This document shows positions 36,923 through 44,677 of a stretch of 64,000 nucleotides of DNA, in pieces. The stretch's first letter is position 1; every line of letters begins with the position of its first letter. Below the pieces are notes generated by a model. The model was given only the letters and a program-made list of their open reading frames with translations, was not told the DNA's origin and ran no database searches. Location: assembly GCF_000305775.1 (NCBI RefSeq), contig NC_018866.1, positions 1,736,001 through 1,800,000 on the forward strand, given 5' to 3'. The DNA is from Dehalobacter sp. DCA (GTDB lineage: Bacteria > Bacillota > Desulfitobacteriia > Desulfitobacteriales > Syntrophobotulaceae). The translations under genes were made by a program, and so were the position numbers.

Positions 36923-38065
36923 TTGCTTTATTTTGATAATGCCGCAACTTCCTGGCCGAAACCCGAGGTGGTCTACGAAACCCATGACCGGGTCCTGCGT
37001 CAGGGAGGGAGTGCCGGACGCGGTGTCAATCAATCTTCTCTGCGCGCCGGGCGGGAGCTTCTTCATACCAGAAAGGCTTTAAGCCGCTTGTTTGGCATCG
37101 CAAATACTGAGAGAATTGTTTTTACGCAGAATATCACCGAATCGCTCAATGTGGGACTCCATGGACTTCTTCAGACTGGGGATCATGTTCTGATCAGCTC
37201 CCTTGAACATAATGCCGTTGTCCGTCCGCTGGAATATCTCAAAAAGAGCGGAATTTCCTATACAATTGTTCCGTGCAGCCGGGAGGGTTTTTTGGATCCC
37301 GCTATCGTGGAATCTAATTTTCAGCCCAATACCCGCCTGCTTTGTTTTGCGCATGCTTCGAATGTGCTGGGTACGATTCTGCCGATCAAACAGCTCGGGC
37401 AAATCGCTAAAGCGCACCATTGCCTGTTTATGGTGGATGCGGCCCAAACTGCCGGCGTGATACCAATTGACGTGGAAGACCAGCACATCGATTTTTTAGC
37501 CTTTACCGGCCATAAGAGCCTGTCGGGACCTCAAGGGGTTGGCGGATACTATGCCAGGCCAGATCTTGTTTTAAATCCCCTGATTTATGGAGGGACAGGC
37601 CTTCATTCCCTGACCCTTGAACAACCGGATATCTGGCCGGAAGGGATGGAAAGCGGCACACGGAATATCCCGGGAATCGCGGCCCTCGGGGCTGCGGTAG
37701 AACTCATATTGCATGAGGGCCTCCCTAAGATCCGCAGCCATGAACTTCAACTGATGTCTATCCTGCTTGAAGGATTGGAACATATCCCGGAAATCCAAAT
37801 TCTCGGGCCCCGTGACATCAATGCGAGAGTCGGCCTGGTGTCCTGTGTTTTCCGGAATCATACCCCTGACAGCGTGGCTCTGGAGCTGGACCGCCGCTTT
37901 GATATTGTTACCCGCTCGGGACTGCATTGCGCCCCCTTAGCCCATCAAACAGCCGGAACCATTGATCGCGGAGCATTGCGCATCAGTATCAATTATTCTC
38001 AAACAGAGTCGGATATAGCGGCGTTATTGGCTGCCTTAAATACCATATTGGGAGGTTCAATGTGA
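36923..38065 (+). CDS. Cysteine desulfurase family protein (Csd/selenium-associated type)
   Basis: This 380-aa class V aminotransferase begins LYFDNAATSWPKPE. The PLP lysine is K198 in FTGHKSLSGPQG and the candidate persulfide Cys lies in RSGLHCAPLAH. It would release sulfur or selenium from cysteine/selenocysteine. The start is TTG with GGGGAG 7-8 nt upstream, consistent with the family N-terminus. A DUF3343 gene overlaps its end by 4 nt and a YedF-like domain gene follows. This set occurs around selenium-trafficking loci, so it may feed labile Se or S rather than IscU. Confidence 0.9.
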   Translation: MLYFDNAATSWPKPEVVYETHDRVLRQGGSAGRGVNQSSLRAGRELLHTRKALSRLFGIANTERIVFTQNITESLNVGLHGLLQTGDHVLISSLEHNAVVRPLEYLKKSGISYTIVPCSREGFLDPAIVESNFQPNTRLLCFAHASNVLGTILPIKQLGQIAKAHHCLFMVDAAQTAGVIPIDVEDQHIDFLAFTGHKSLSGPQGVGGYYARPDLVLNPLIYGGTGLHSLTLEQPDIWPEGMESGTRNIPGIAALGAAVELILHEGLPKIRSHELQLMSILLEGLEHIPEIQILGPRDINARVGLVSCVFRNHTPDSVALELDRRFDIVTRSGLHCAPLAHQTAGTIDRGALRISINYSQTESDIAALLAALNTILGGSM

Positions 38066-38292
38066 CAAGTTCGGAAAATGTCGCCCTTGTTTTCAGTTCC
38101 GTTCATCAGACGCTTGAAGCAGAAGATCTTTTGAATTCAGGCAGCTGGCCTTTTGTCCTGATACCGGTCCCTCCCTCAATTAACCAGGGCTGCGGGCTCG
38201 CGATCCAGATCGCCTGCTCCGACCAGCAGGGCGTTGAAGCGTATTTGGAGCAGTATGACATTCTCCCACTCAAAGCTGTCCGTATGGATTGA
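38062..38292 (+). CDS. DUF3343 putative Se/S carrier-like protein
   Basis: The 76-aa protein fits DUF3343, with VALVFSSVHQTLEAEDLL at the start and VPPSINQGCGLAIQI in the middle. The conserved Cys in the latter is the suspected carrier residue. GTG overlaps the desulfurase stop codon by 4 nt with GGAGG upstream, indicating tight coupling. Small proteins of this family are described as putative selenium/sulfur carriers next to desulfurase-like and YedF-like genes. The biochemical role is inferred from context. Confidence 0.85.
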   Translation: MTSSENVALVFSSVHQTLEAEDLLNSGSWPFVLIPVPPSINQGCGLAIQIACSDQQGVEAYLEQYDILPLKAVRMD

Positions 38293-38397
38293 TGATTATT
38301 TTTTGCTTCAGGGGATCATGTTAAATTTTGGATTTAAGATGTATGGTTCTTGTCTTTGGGTATAAATAAATATTGGAGATTGAAAGGAGCATTTTTT

Positions 38398-38736
38398 ATG
38401 GGTTACATATTGTTGGTTACAAGTAAAGGTTTCGGTAAAGGTGAAGAAATCCTAGGAGAAAAATTAATGTATTCCTATCTCTACAGTCTGAGCGAGGGAG
38501 ACCATTTGCCCTCTCATATTTTATTCCTGCACGAGGGCGTCAAGCTGGTCACGGCAGATGCCCCAGTTCTGAACATTTTAAAGACTTTAGTCGATAAAGG
38601 GGTTACCATTTATGCCTGTGGCATCTGCCTGGACTTCTACAATCTGAAGGATCAGGTCAAGGTAGGTGAAATCGGCAACATGTATCTGAATATGGATATT
38701 ATGGCCGAGGCTGAGAAAGTAATTACCCTTGGGTAA
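38398..38736 (+). CDS. DsrE-like protein, YedF C-terminal-domain type
   Basis: The 112-aa protein resembles the C-terminal DsrE-like half of the selenium-metabolism protein YedF. It shows GFGKGEEILGEKLMYSYLYSL and the Cys motif IYACGICLDFY (C74, C77). Full YedF is about 200 aa with an N-terminal TusA-like domain, which is missing here. A frame opening 16 codons earlier lacks a ribosome site, while AAGGAG precedes ATG 38398. The cysteines could accept persulfide or perselenide from the upstream desulfurase. Confidence 0.85.
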   Translation: MGYILLVTSKGFGKGEEILGEKLMYSYLYSLSEGDHLPSHILFLHEGVKLVTADAPVLNILKTLVDKGVTIYACGICLDFYNLKDQVKVGEIGNMYLNMDIMAEAEKVITLG

Positions 38737-38784
38737 CGTCCGTTCAGTTATGCCGCAGGAATATACTTTATAAGCAAAAATGAC

Positions 38785-38961
38785 TTACGATATTACTTGC
38801 TTCACCCAGTTGGCAGCACGTTCCAACTCACCATGTTTCAGTGGTCCTTCAGAGTTTTTAACAAAATATCCTTCAGGAGGAGGAATTCAGATTTCCTCCT
38901 TTTTCTTTAGCCGCTCAGCAATTGATTTCGCAGCATAGCCAACGATCTTGACCTTGTTCAA
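38785..38961 (-). pseudogene. Flavodoxin-family gene remnant (C-terminal part, interrupted)
   Basis: On the minus strand this frame encodes KVKIVGYAAKSIAERLKKK. An in-frame TGA follows, then a segment containing PPEGYFVKNSEGPLKHGELE and a short helix before TAA. This matches the end of flavodoxin-fold proteins, where a Lys-rich helix is followed by PPxxFFVKxxEGPLxxGELERA. The 5' part is missing and another TGA lies just upstream, so the gene is dead. Selenocysteine readthrough is unlikely because no conserved Cys is expected there. Confidence 0.65.
38873..38906 (+). terminator. Possible terminator of the Csd-DUF3343-YedF operon
   Basis: AGGAGGA and TTCCTCCT pair with a short loop and are followed by TTTTTC on the plus strand, 140 nt after the YedF-like stop. 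It lies inside the flavodoxin remnant, so its sequence may be incidental. Confidence 0.4.
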
Positions 38962-38995
38962 TCAAATATCTGTATCTTGTTACTCTTAAACGATT

Positions 38996-39349
38996 TTAAT
39001 GATGATGACTGTGCGGTTGCGGATCTACTCCGCTAACCATTACTGTACGGTAGTCACAGCCGATATAGGTCTGCTTTCCGCCCGGCAGGTCTAATGTGCA
39101 GTCGGAAGAATCCTCCGTCCAGTCTTCGACAAGCGGTTCCAGCAGTTCGACGATCGTCTCCAGACCGTTTTCCTCTTCGTCAATAACCTCAATGGTCGCA
39201 AAACCATACGCCGAGGAATTATTACCATGAATCTCAAACGGGACCAGTTCGCAGTCCTCCGGCAAAAGCGCGAGCACCTTCTGGACATGTTTCTTTTTTA
39301 GGCCGCTTTCTGCAGGCACCATCCATGCCGCTGCATGATAGGTTGACAA
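38996..39349 (-). CDS. Uncharacterised 117-aa protein with His-rich tail
   Basis: The acidic middle (VIDEEENGLETIVELLE and VEDWTEDSSDC) and a C-terminus ending in a SHHH tail suggest metal binding. Conserved-looking phrases are EIHGNNSSAYGFATIEV and YIGCDYRTVMVSGV. I do not recognise a family. The start codon is TTG with AAGGAGG 8 nt upstream. It is convergent with the flavodoxin remnant and divergent from the sigma-54 activator gene, which begins 188 nt away. Confidence 0.72.
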   Translation of the reverse strand: MSTYHAAAWMVPAESGLKKKHVQKVLALLPEDCELVPFEIHGNNSSAYGFATIEVIDEEENGLETIVELLEPLVEDWTEDSSDCTLDLPGGKQTYIGCDYRTVMVSGVDPQPHSHHH

Positions 39350-39461
39350 TGGGATAACCTCCTTACCCAGTAACAGCTTTTTCCAGATAATTATATTACT
39401 TAAGTGTCTTACAAGGCAAATTTTATTGATAGATGATTATAACACCTGGGTAAAATTTGAA

Positions 39462-39490
39462 TTGACATAATTTTCAGATAATGATAATAT
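39462..39490 (+). promoter_or_regulatory. Sigma-A promoter of the sigma-54 activator, with Fur-like overlap
   Basis: TTGACA (39462-39467) and TAATAT (39485-39490) have exactly 17 nt between them. The sequence AGATAATGATAATAT over the -10 matches the 7-1-7 Fur consensus at 11 of 15 positions, so iron control is possible but weakly supported. Confidence 0.7.
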
Positions 39491-39536
39491 TGACCCTAAG
39501 CATCTAATCGACAAAACAAAAGGAGCCGGGATTTTC

Positions 39537-40526
39537 ATGTTATCTCAAGAAAGAATTGAAAAGCAATCTCAACTTAATCATGACACCATTCATACTTTTG
39601 AGGCCATTGTCGGGAAAAGCCGGCCTATCGTACAGGCCATTGATTTTGCCAGGAATATCAGCAAGTCTACATATAATGTTCTGCTGAATGGTGAAAGCGG
39701 GACAGGAAAAGAGATATTTGCTCAGGCAATTCATCATGATTATTGTCCTGAAGGGCCTTTTGTCGCCCTTAATTGTGCTTCTATACCCAGAAATTTAATT
39801 GAAAGTGAATTATTTGGCTATGAAGGGGGAGCTTTTACCGGAGCCAACAAAAACGGTCAGCCCGGTAAAATAGAGGCTGCCAATGGCGGAACTTTGTTTT
39901 TGGATGAAATCGGGGATATGCCTTTGGAAGTCCAGCCTGTATTATTACGTGTCCTCGAGGACAAAAGAGTCGTCAGGATTAACAGCAGCAAGTACACCAC
40001 GGTAAACTTCAGACTTATCGCCGCAACTAACCAGAACCTGTTTCAAATGGTACAGGAAAAAACATTTCGAAGCGATCTATATTTCCGTTTATCCGTTTTA
40101 GCGATTGATATCCCCCCGCTGCGGGACAGAGGAAAGGATATTCTCCTGCTCGCGCATTATTTTTTGGATCAGATCAGTAAAGAAATACAATGTGAACCAC
40201 CCAAATTAAGTTTTGAGGTCTATAAAGCGCTTGTGGAATATACCTGGCCCGGAAACATCAGGCAGTTAAAAAATGCGATGGTGTATGCGGTCTTTAAAGC
40301 CAAAAACGGCATACTGAATATTGGAGACCTTCCGAATGAAATCAAACACAGGCAAACCACCGTGAGTGTAACACAAAACAATGATCCGTTGCCTTTAAGG
40401 GATATACAAAAAGAAGCTATTATGCATGCTTTGTGTAAAAACAAAAACAAAGATGAAGCGGCCAGAGAGCTAGGCTTATCAAAATCAACATTGTACAGAA
40501 AAATCAAGGAGTATGGTCTTAAGTAA
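39537..40526 (+). CDS. Sigma-54-dependent transcriptional activator without sensor domain
   Basis: The 329-aa protein is almost only an AAA+ domain plus DNA-binding helix. Walker A is GESGTGKE (52-59) and the sigma-54 contact loop is GAFTGA (98-103). Walker B is GGTLFLDEIGDMP, and the C-terminus is a Fis HTH (DEAARELGLSKSTLYRKIKEYG). Only about 22 residues precede the AAA+ domain, so PAS, GAF or receiver inputs are missing; it may act constitutively or through a partner, like PspF. AAGGAG lies upstream of the ATG. Target promoters were not identified in the window. Confidence 0.93.
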   Translation: MLSQERIEKQSQLNHDTIHTFEAIVGKSRPIVQAIDFARNISKSTYNVLLNGESGTGKEIFAQAIHHDYCPEGPFVALNCASIPRNLIESELFGYEGGAFTGANKNGQPGKIEAANGGTLFLDEIGDMPLEVQPVLLRVLEDKRVVRINSSKYTTVNFRLIAATNQNLFQMVQEKTFRSDLYFRLSVLAIDIPPLRDRGKDILLLAHYFLDQISKEIQCEPPKLSFEVYKALVEYTWPGNIRQLKNAMVYAVFKAKNGILNIGDLPNEIKHRQTTVSVTQNNDPLPLRDIQKEAIMHALCKNKNKDEAARELGLSKSTLYRKIKEYGLK

Positions 40527-40594
40527 AATATACCAGGGCACGCAAACGCCCTAGTTATAGGGCTTCCGTTGGAAAACGGCAATAGGTTGAGAGC

Positions 40595-40630
40595 AAAAAA
40601 GCAGCCCGCATTCAGGGGGCTGCTTTTTTT
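40595..40630. terminator. Bidirectional terminator between the sigma-54 activator and glmS
   Basis: AAAAAAGCAGCCC (40595-40607) pairs perfectly with GGGCTGCTTTTTT (40617-40629). A- and T-runs on either side allow it to work on both strands between the convergent genes. Confidence 0.9.
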
Positions 40631-40695
40631 GCTAAATAACTTTATTTGGCTGGCTTTTTCAGTATCTTCCGTAGGATTGCCAAATACCCTTCATA

Positions 40696-42525
40696 TTACT
40701 CAACCGTCACTGATTTAGCCAGGTTCCTGGGCTTATCGACATCGTTCCCTCTGGCGACAGAAACATAGTAGGACAGAAGCTGCAGTGGAATCACCGTTAA
40801 GATCGGAGCAAGCTCATTGACGGTCTCCGGGATATAGAATATTTCATTAACCGACTTGTATAAATCGGTATTTCCTTCAAACGTAAACCCAATGACCTTG
40901 GCGTCCCTGGCCTTAACCTCGATCACATTCGAGACCGTTTTCTCGTACAGGTCTCTCTGGGTTGCGAGCGCGATGATCGGTGTATCCTCTGTAATCAGCG
41001 CGAGCGTGCCATGCTTTAACTCACCTGAAGCATAGGCTTCAGCGTGAATATACGAGATTTCTTTAAGTTTCAGAGAACCTTCCTGCGCAACTGCCCAGTC
41101 CAGGCCGCGCCCGATAAAGAATGCGCTGCTCACTTCTTCAAAGTACCTGGCTAGGGTCTTAATGCGTTCAGCTCCTTCTTTGAGGATAATCTCCGCTTTA
41201 TCAGGAATTTTGCCAAGTTCGGAAATAATTTCGGTGATCCATTCCTTCGGCATGGTTCCTTTGGCCTGCGTAAGATAAAGTGCAAGCAGGATCATTCCTT
41301 CAATCTGAGTCGTATAAGCTTTCGTCGAGGCCACGGCAATTTCCGGTCCCGCCCAGGTGTGGATCACATCGTGTGCTTCCCTAGCCACGGAGCTGCCGAC
41401 AACATTGGTGATTGCGATAACTCTGGCTCCCTTCTTTTTGGATTCGCGCAAAGCTGCCAGGGTGTCGGCCGTTTCTCCCGACTGGCTGATTACAACGACC
41501 AGGGTTTTATCATCAATCAAAGGCGCTCTGTACCGGAACTCTGAAGCGATATCGACTTCGACCGGTATTTTGGCCCAGTGTTCAATTAGCCCTTTGCCGA
41601 TCAGTCCGGCATGATACGCAGTTCCGCAGGCAACAATTGCTACTTTATTGAATAAAGCAACCTCTTTCGGGGTAAGATCCACTTCCTGCAGCACAACATG
41701 GTCGTGGTTCAGTCTTCCGGCCAGCGTGTCCCGCAGGGCCTTCGGCTGTTCAAAAATCTCTTTTAGCATAAAGTGCTCGTAACCGCCTTTTTCGGCTGCC
41801 ACAGCATCCCAAGTGACTTCAAAGACACTCTTTTCAATACATTCGCCTGTCGTAAAATCACAGAACTTCAAACCTTCGGCCGAGACGGTCACCATTTCCC
41901 CGTCTTCCATGATGTACGTCTTTCTCGTATATTTAAGTACAGCCGGGATATCGCTCGCGACAAAATATTCTCCGTCTCCAATACCGACGATCAACGGACT
42001 GTCTTTGCGGGCTGCAACCATAATATCGGGATTCTTATAGCTCAAAACGACGACTGCATAGGACCCTTCTACCTTGGCCAGCATTTTTTTGACTGCGTCC
42101 TGGAGATCCCCTTTATAAAAATGTTCGACCAGATGAGCCAGCACTTCCGTATCCGTTTCGGAACGGAAAAGATGTCCCTCCGCAGTCAGCCATTCTCTAA
42201 GCTCAAGATAATTCTCAATAATTCCGTTATGTACAACGGCAAAGTCTCCATGGCAGTCCATATGAGGGTGAGCATTCACATCAGACGGTCTGCCGTGCGT
42301 CGCCCACCGGGTATGGCCGATTCCGATTTTCGCATTGTAAGTGCGGTTGCTTAGCTTTTCCTCTAAATTGACAAGTTTCCCAACACTCTTGGTGATCCGG
42401 ATCCCGCCTTCTTCCATGACTGCTATGCCCGAGGAATCATATCCCCTATATTCAAGCTTTCTTAGACCTTCAACCAAAATCGGAACAGCCGATTTCTCTC
42501 CAAAATATCCTACAATACCACACAT
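40696..42525 (-). CDS. glmS: Glutamine-fructose-6-phosphate aminotransferase (isomerizing)
   Basis: This 609-aa enzyme makes glucosamine-6-phosphate for cell-wall synthesis. The N-terminal glutaminase starts with the nucleophile in MCGIVGYFG (Cys2 before processing). Two SIS domains follow (VSQSGETADTLAALRESK and the EGSLKLKEISYIHAEAYASGELKHG region), and the C-terminus ends KPRNLAKSVTVE. It is the last gene of a cda-glm operon. The upstream leader contains a glmS ribozyme and then an intrinsic terminator, so its expression is under RNA-level feedback. Confidence 0.97.
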   Translation of the reverse strand: MCGIVGYFGEKSAVPILVEGLRKLEYRGYDSSGIAVMEEGGIRITKSVGKLVNLEEKLSNRTYNAKIGIGHTRWATHGRPSDVNAHPHMDCHGDFAVVHNGIIENYLELREWLTAEGHLFRSETDTEVLAHLVEHFYKGDLQDAVKKMLAKVEGSYAVVVLSYKNPDIMVAARKDSPLIVGIGDGEYFVASDIPAVLKYTRKTYIMEDGEMVTVSAEGLKFCDFTTGECIEKSVFEVTWDAVAAEKGGYEHFMLKEIFEQPKALRDTLAGRLNHDHVVLQEVDLTPKEVALFNKVAIVACGTAYHAGLIGKGLIEHWAKIPVEVDIASEFRYRAPLIDDKTLVVVISQSGETADTLAALRESKKKGARVIAITNVVGSSVAREAHDVIHTWAGPEIAVASTKAYTTQIEGMILLALYLTQAKGTMPKEWITEIISELGKIPDKAEIILKEGAERIKTLARYFEEVSSAFFIGRGLDWAVAQEGSLKLKEISYIHAEAYASGELKHGTLALITEDTPIIALATQRDLYEKTVSNVIEVKARDAKVIGFTFEGNTDLYKSVNEIFYIPETVNELAPILTVIPLQLLSYYVSVARGNDVDKPRNLAKSVTVE

Positions 42526-42616
42526 GTTTTTTGTTCTCCTCGTTTCAAATTTAATAATTTTTTAGTTGTTGTCTCATTCATGACGTGTTCTATAACATTA
42601 TATTTCCGTCAGCCAT

Positions 42617-42641
42617 AAAAAATAGCCGTCAAGGACGGCTA
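42617..42641 (-). terminator. Intrinsic terminator between glmS ribozyme and glmS
   Basis: On the minus strand TAGCCGTC pairs with GACGGCTA (42623-42630 with 42634-42641) around a 3-nt loop and is followed by TTTTTTAT. It sits downstream of the ribozyme and about 90 nt before the glmS ATG, an unusual place for a terminator. Confidence 0.85.
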
Positions 42642-42714
42642 CAAATCTCTAACATACAAACATAAAGTGAGAGAAGATATAACAAGGCAAGACAAATCAA
42701 AACAAGTCAAGACC

Positions 42715-42944
42715 TGTTAATCCTGTTCGTGACTCCTTTCCCAACTGCTTCACAATCGGGCGTAGGAAAGTACGGACAACTAAAGGGATTCCGCAAAGAA
42801 AACCTTCTTCCTGTTTGATCCGCTCTTGTCCCGGAAATTGCTTTCCGGATTTGCAACGAATCTAACGATGACAAGCCACCGAGAGGCACCCGCCGAAAAC
42901 TTCGATTAACCTCTTCCTCGTCAACCCAAATGGGCTCTGGCGCT
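42715..42944 (-). ncRNA. glmS ribozyme
   Basis: On the minus strand the conserved core is clear. The cleavage site lies in AGCGCCAGAG (between 42944 and 42943). GTTGACGAGG and AGAGGTTAATCGA follow, then TTTTCGGCGGGTGCCTC and CGGTGGC. These match the glmS ribozyme pseudoknot, which self-cleaves when glucosamine-6-phosphate binds and marks the mRNA for decay. Helices of the P3-P4 type continue to roughly 42715; the 3' boundary is approximate. Confidence 0.93.
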
Positions 42945-43246
42945 ACATTTTTTGTGCGGAAAAATCCGCAGTGTAAACTGTATACTGTAAACCGTCAAAA
43001 TCATCCACTATTCATTTTTTTAATCCCTGACCTATTTCCCAACCATCTCCTCATAAGCAGTCAATTATCTATCAATGTAACAGACCAGCAATGCTTCCGA
43101 CTTTCCTATTATAATCCATATGAGAAAATAGGTACAGACTTATTTTCTCAAGATCATCTGAAGATTATCTGAAAGAAAACTTGGTTGGTGCCGGTCTATT
43201 ACATTTTTATTCTATTACATTTTCCGTCAAAGGGTTCTAACCCTTT

Positions 43247-44593
43247 TCAGCCAAGGTCATTCTGATCGACAGTCCTGACCATCTTGACGACTTCTTCAGC
43301 CAGCCTGGTTAGCTCATGCTGGTCCGGTCCTTCCAGCATGACCCGGATCAGAGACTCCGTACCGGACGGACGAACAAGGATCCTACCGTCCTCGCCCAGG
43401 CTTTCCTGAACCGCTCTGACCTTCAGGTTCACTTGCTCATTCTGCATAATCTTGTCTTTATTACCGACGCTGGTATTCACCAGGACCTGCGGGAATCGTT
43501 TCATTTGTTTGGCCAGCTCGGACAGCTTGGCTTTTTTCTCTTTTATTACGGACAACAGCTGCAGACCAGAGAGCAGCCCGTCACCCGTCGTATTGTGTTC
43601 CAGAAAAATAAGGTGGCCGGACTGTTCCCCACCGAGGATTGCGCCAGATTCCAGCAGTTTCTCCATGACGTAGCGGTCCCCGACCTTGGTCTCAAGGATC
43701 CGGATGCCAGCTTTGCGGAGAGCTTTATGCAGTCCCATGTTACTCATCACGGTTACAACCAGCGAATCATGGGCCAGCTTCCCTTTGTCTTTCAGGGCTC
43801 GCGCACAGATCACCATGATCGCATCACCATCAAGAATGTTGCCGTTCTCATCAACAGCAATGATCCGATCCGCGTCTCCGTCACAGGCCAGCCCGAGATC
43901 CGCACCATGCTGCAGGACTTCTTTAGCGAGCGCTTCCGGATGCGTCGAACCGCAGTGAACATTAATATTGATCCCGTCAGGCTGGTTATAGAGTGGTATG
44001 ACCTCAGCACCGAGATCGGCCAGTACTTTTGGGCCCACTTCATAAGCCGCGCCATTGGCGCAATCCAGGATAATTTTAAGCCCTTTCAGGGATACGGAGG
44101 TTTTTTTCAGGAATGCGGCATATTTCTCCGACGCATTCTCGACTTCCACAATGCTGCCAATGTCGCCGCCTGAAGGTAATTCCAGCTCATCAATCCTCTT
44201 CAGTGTATCTTCAATCTCATCTTCCAGCTCGTCCGAAAGTTTGAATCCGCTTCCGGCAAAAAATTTAATACCGTTGTCCTCATAAGGGTTATGCGACGCC
44301 GAAATGACAACACCGGCACTTGCTTCCAACGTCCGCGTCAAAAATGCGATGCCCGGCGTTGGAAGGATTCCAGCCTTCAGTACATCGACTCCCATCGAAC
44401 AAATACCTGCTGCCAGCGCTGCCTCCAACATATCTCCTGATATCCGGGTATCCTTGCCAATGACAATTTTGGCTTTTTCCTGCCTTTTTCCCAAAACGTA
44501 GGCTCCTGCTTTTCCAAGTTTGAAAGCAAGCTCCGGCGTAAGCTCCGTATTTGCTTTTCCTCTGACTCCATCCGTTCCAAAAAGTCTGGCCAA
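43247..44593 (-). CDS. glmM: Phosphoglucosamine mutase
   Basis: The 448-aa alpha-D-phosphohexomutase converts GlcN-6-P to GlcN-1-P. The active serine is S100 in [12 protein letters not shown], the metal loop is DGDADR, the sugar loop GEQSGH and the C-terminal phosphate-binding loop [13 protein letters not shown]. Start choice: TTG 44593 ([11 protein letters not shown]) has GGGGAG 7 nt upstream, whereas the TTG two codons earlier is too close. It follows cdaA, cdaR and an FAD-dependent oxidoreductase and precedes the glmS ribozyme. Confidence 0.96.
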   Translation of the reverse strand: MARLFGTDGVRGKANTELTPELAFKLGKAGAYVLGKRQEKAKIVIGKDTRISGDMLEAALAAGICSMGVDVLKAGILPTPGIAFLTRTLEASAGVVISASHNPYEDNGIKFFAGSGFKLSDELEDEIEDTLKRIDELELPSGGDIGSIVEVENASEKYAAFLKKTSVSLKGLKIILDCANGAAYEVGPKVLADLGAEVIPLYNQPDGININVHCGSTHPEALAKEVLQHGADLGLACDGDADRIIAVDENGNILDGDAIMVICARALKDKGKLAHDSLVVTVMSNMGLHKALRKAGIRILETKVGDRYVMEKLLESGAILGGEQSGHLIFLEHNTTGDGLLSGLQLLSVIKEKKAKLSELAKQMKRFPQVLVNTSVGNKDKIMQNEQVNLKVRAVQESLGEDGRILVRPSGTESLIRVMLEGPDQHELTRLAEEVVKMVRTVDQNDLG

Positions 44594-44677
44594 ATTCAAG
44601 CTCCCCTTTCATTTTCAGTCAACTTAAGGTTATATATACTGTTAATTGGTTTATTTTTTTGGACTATCCAACTTTTC

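Noticed and set aside
38785-38961. Selenoprotein interpretation of the UGA in the flavodoxin remnant
   Set aside because: The 5' half of the gene is missing, a second UGA lies upstream, and flavodoxin homologues have no Cys there.
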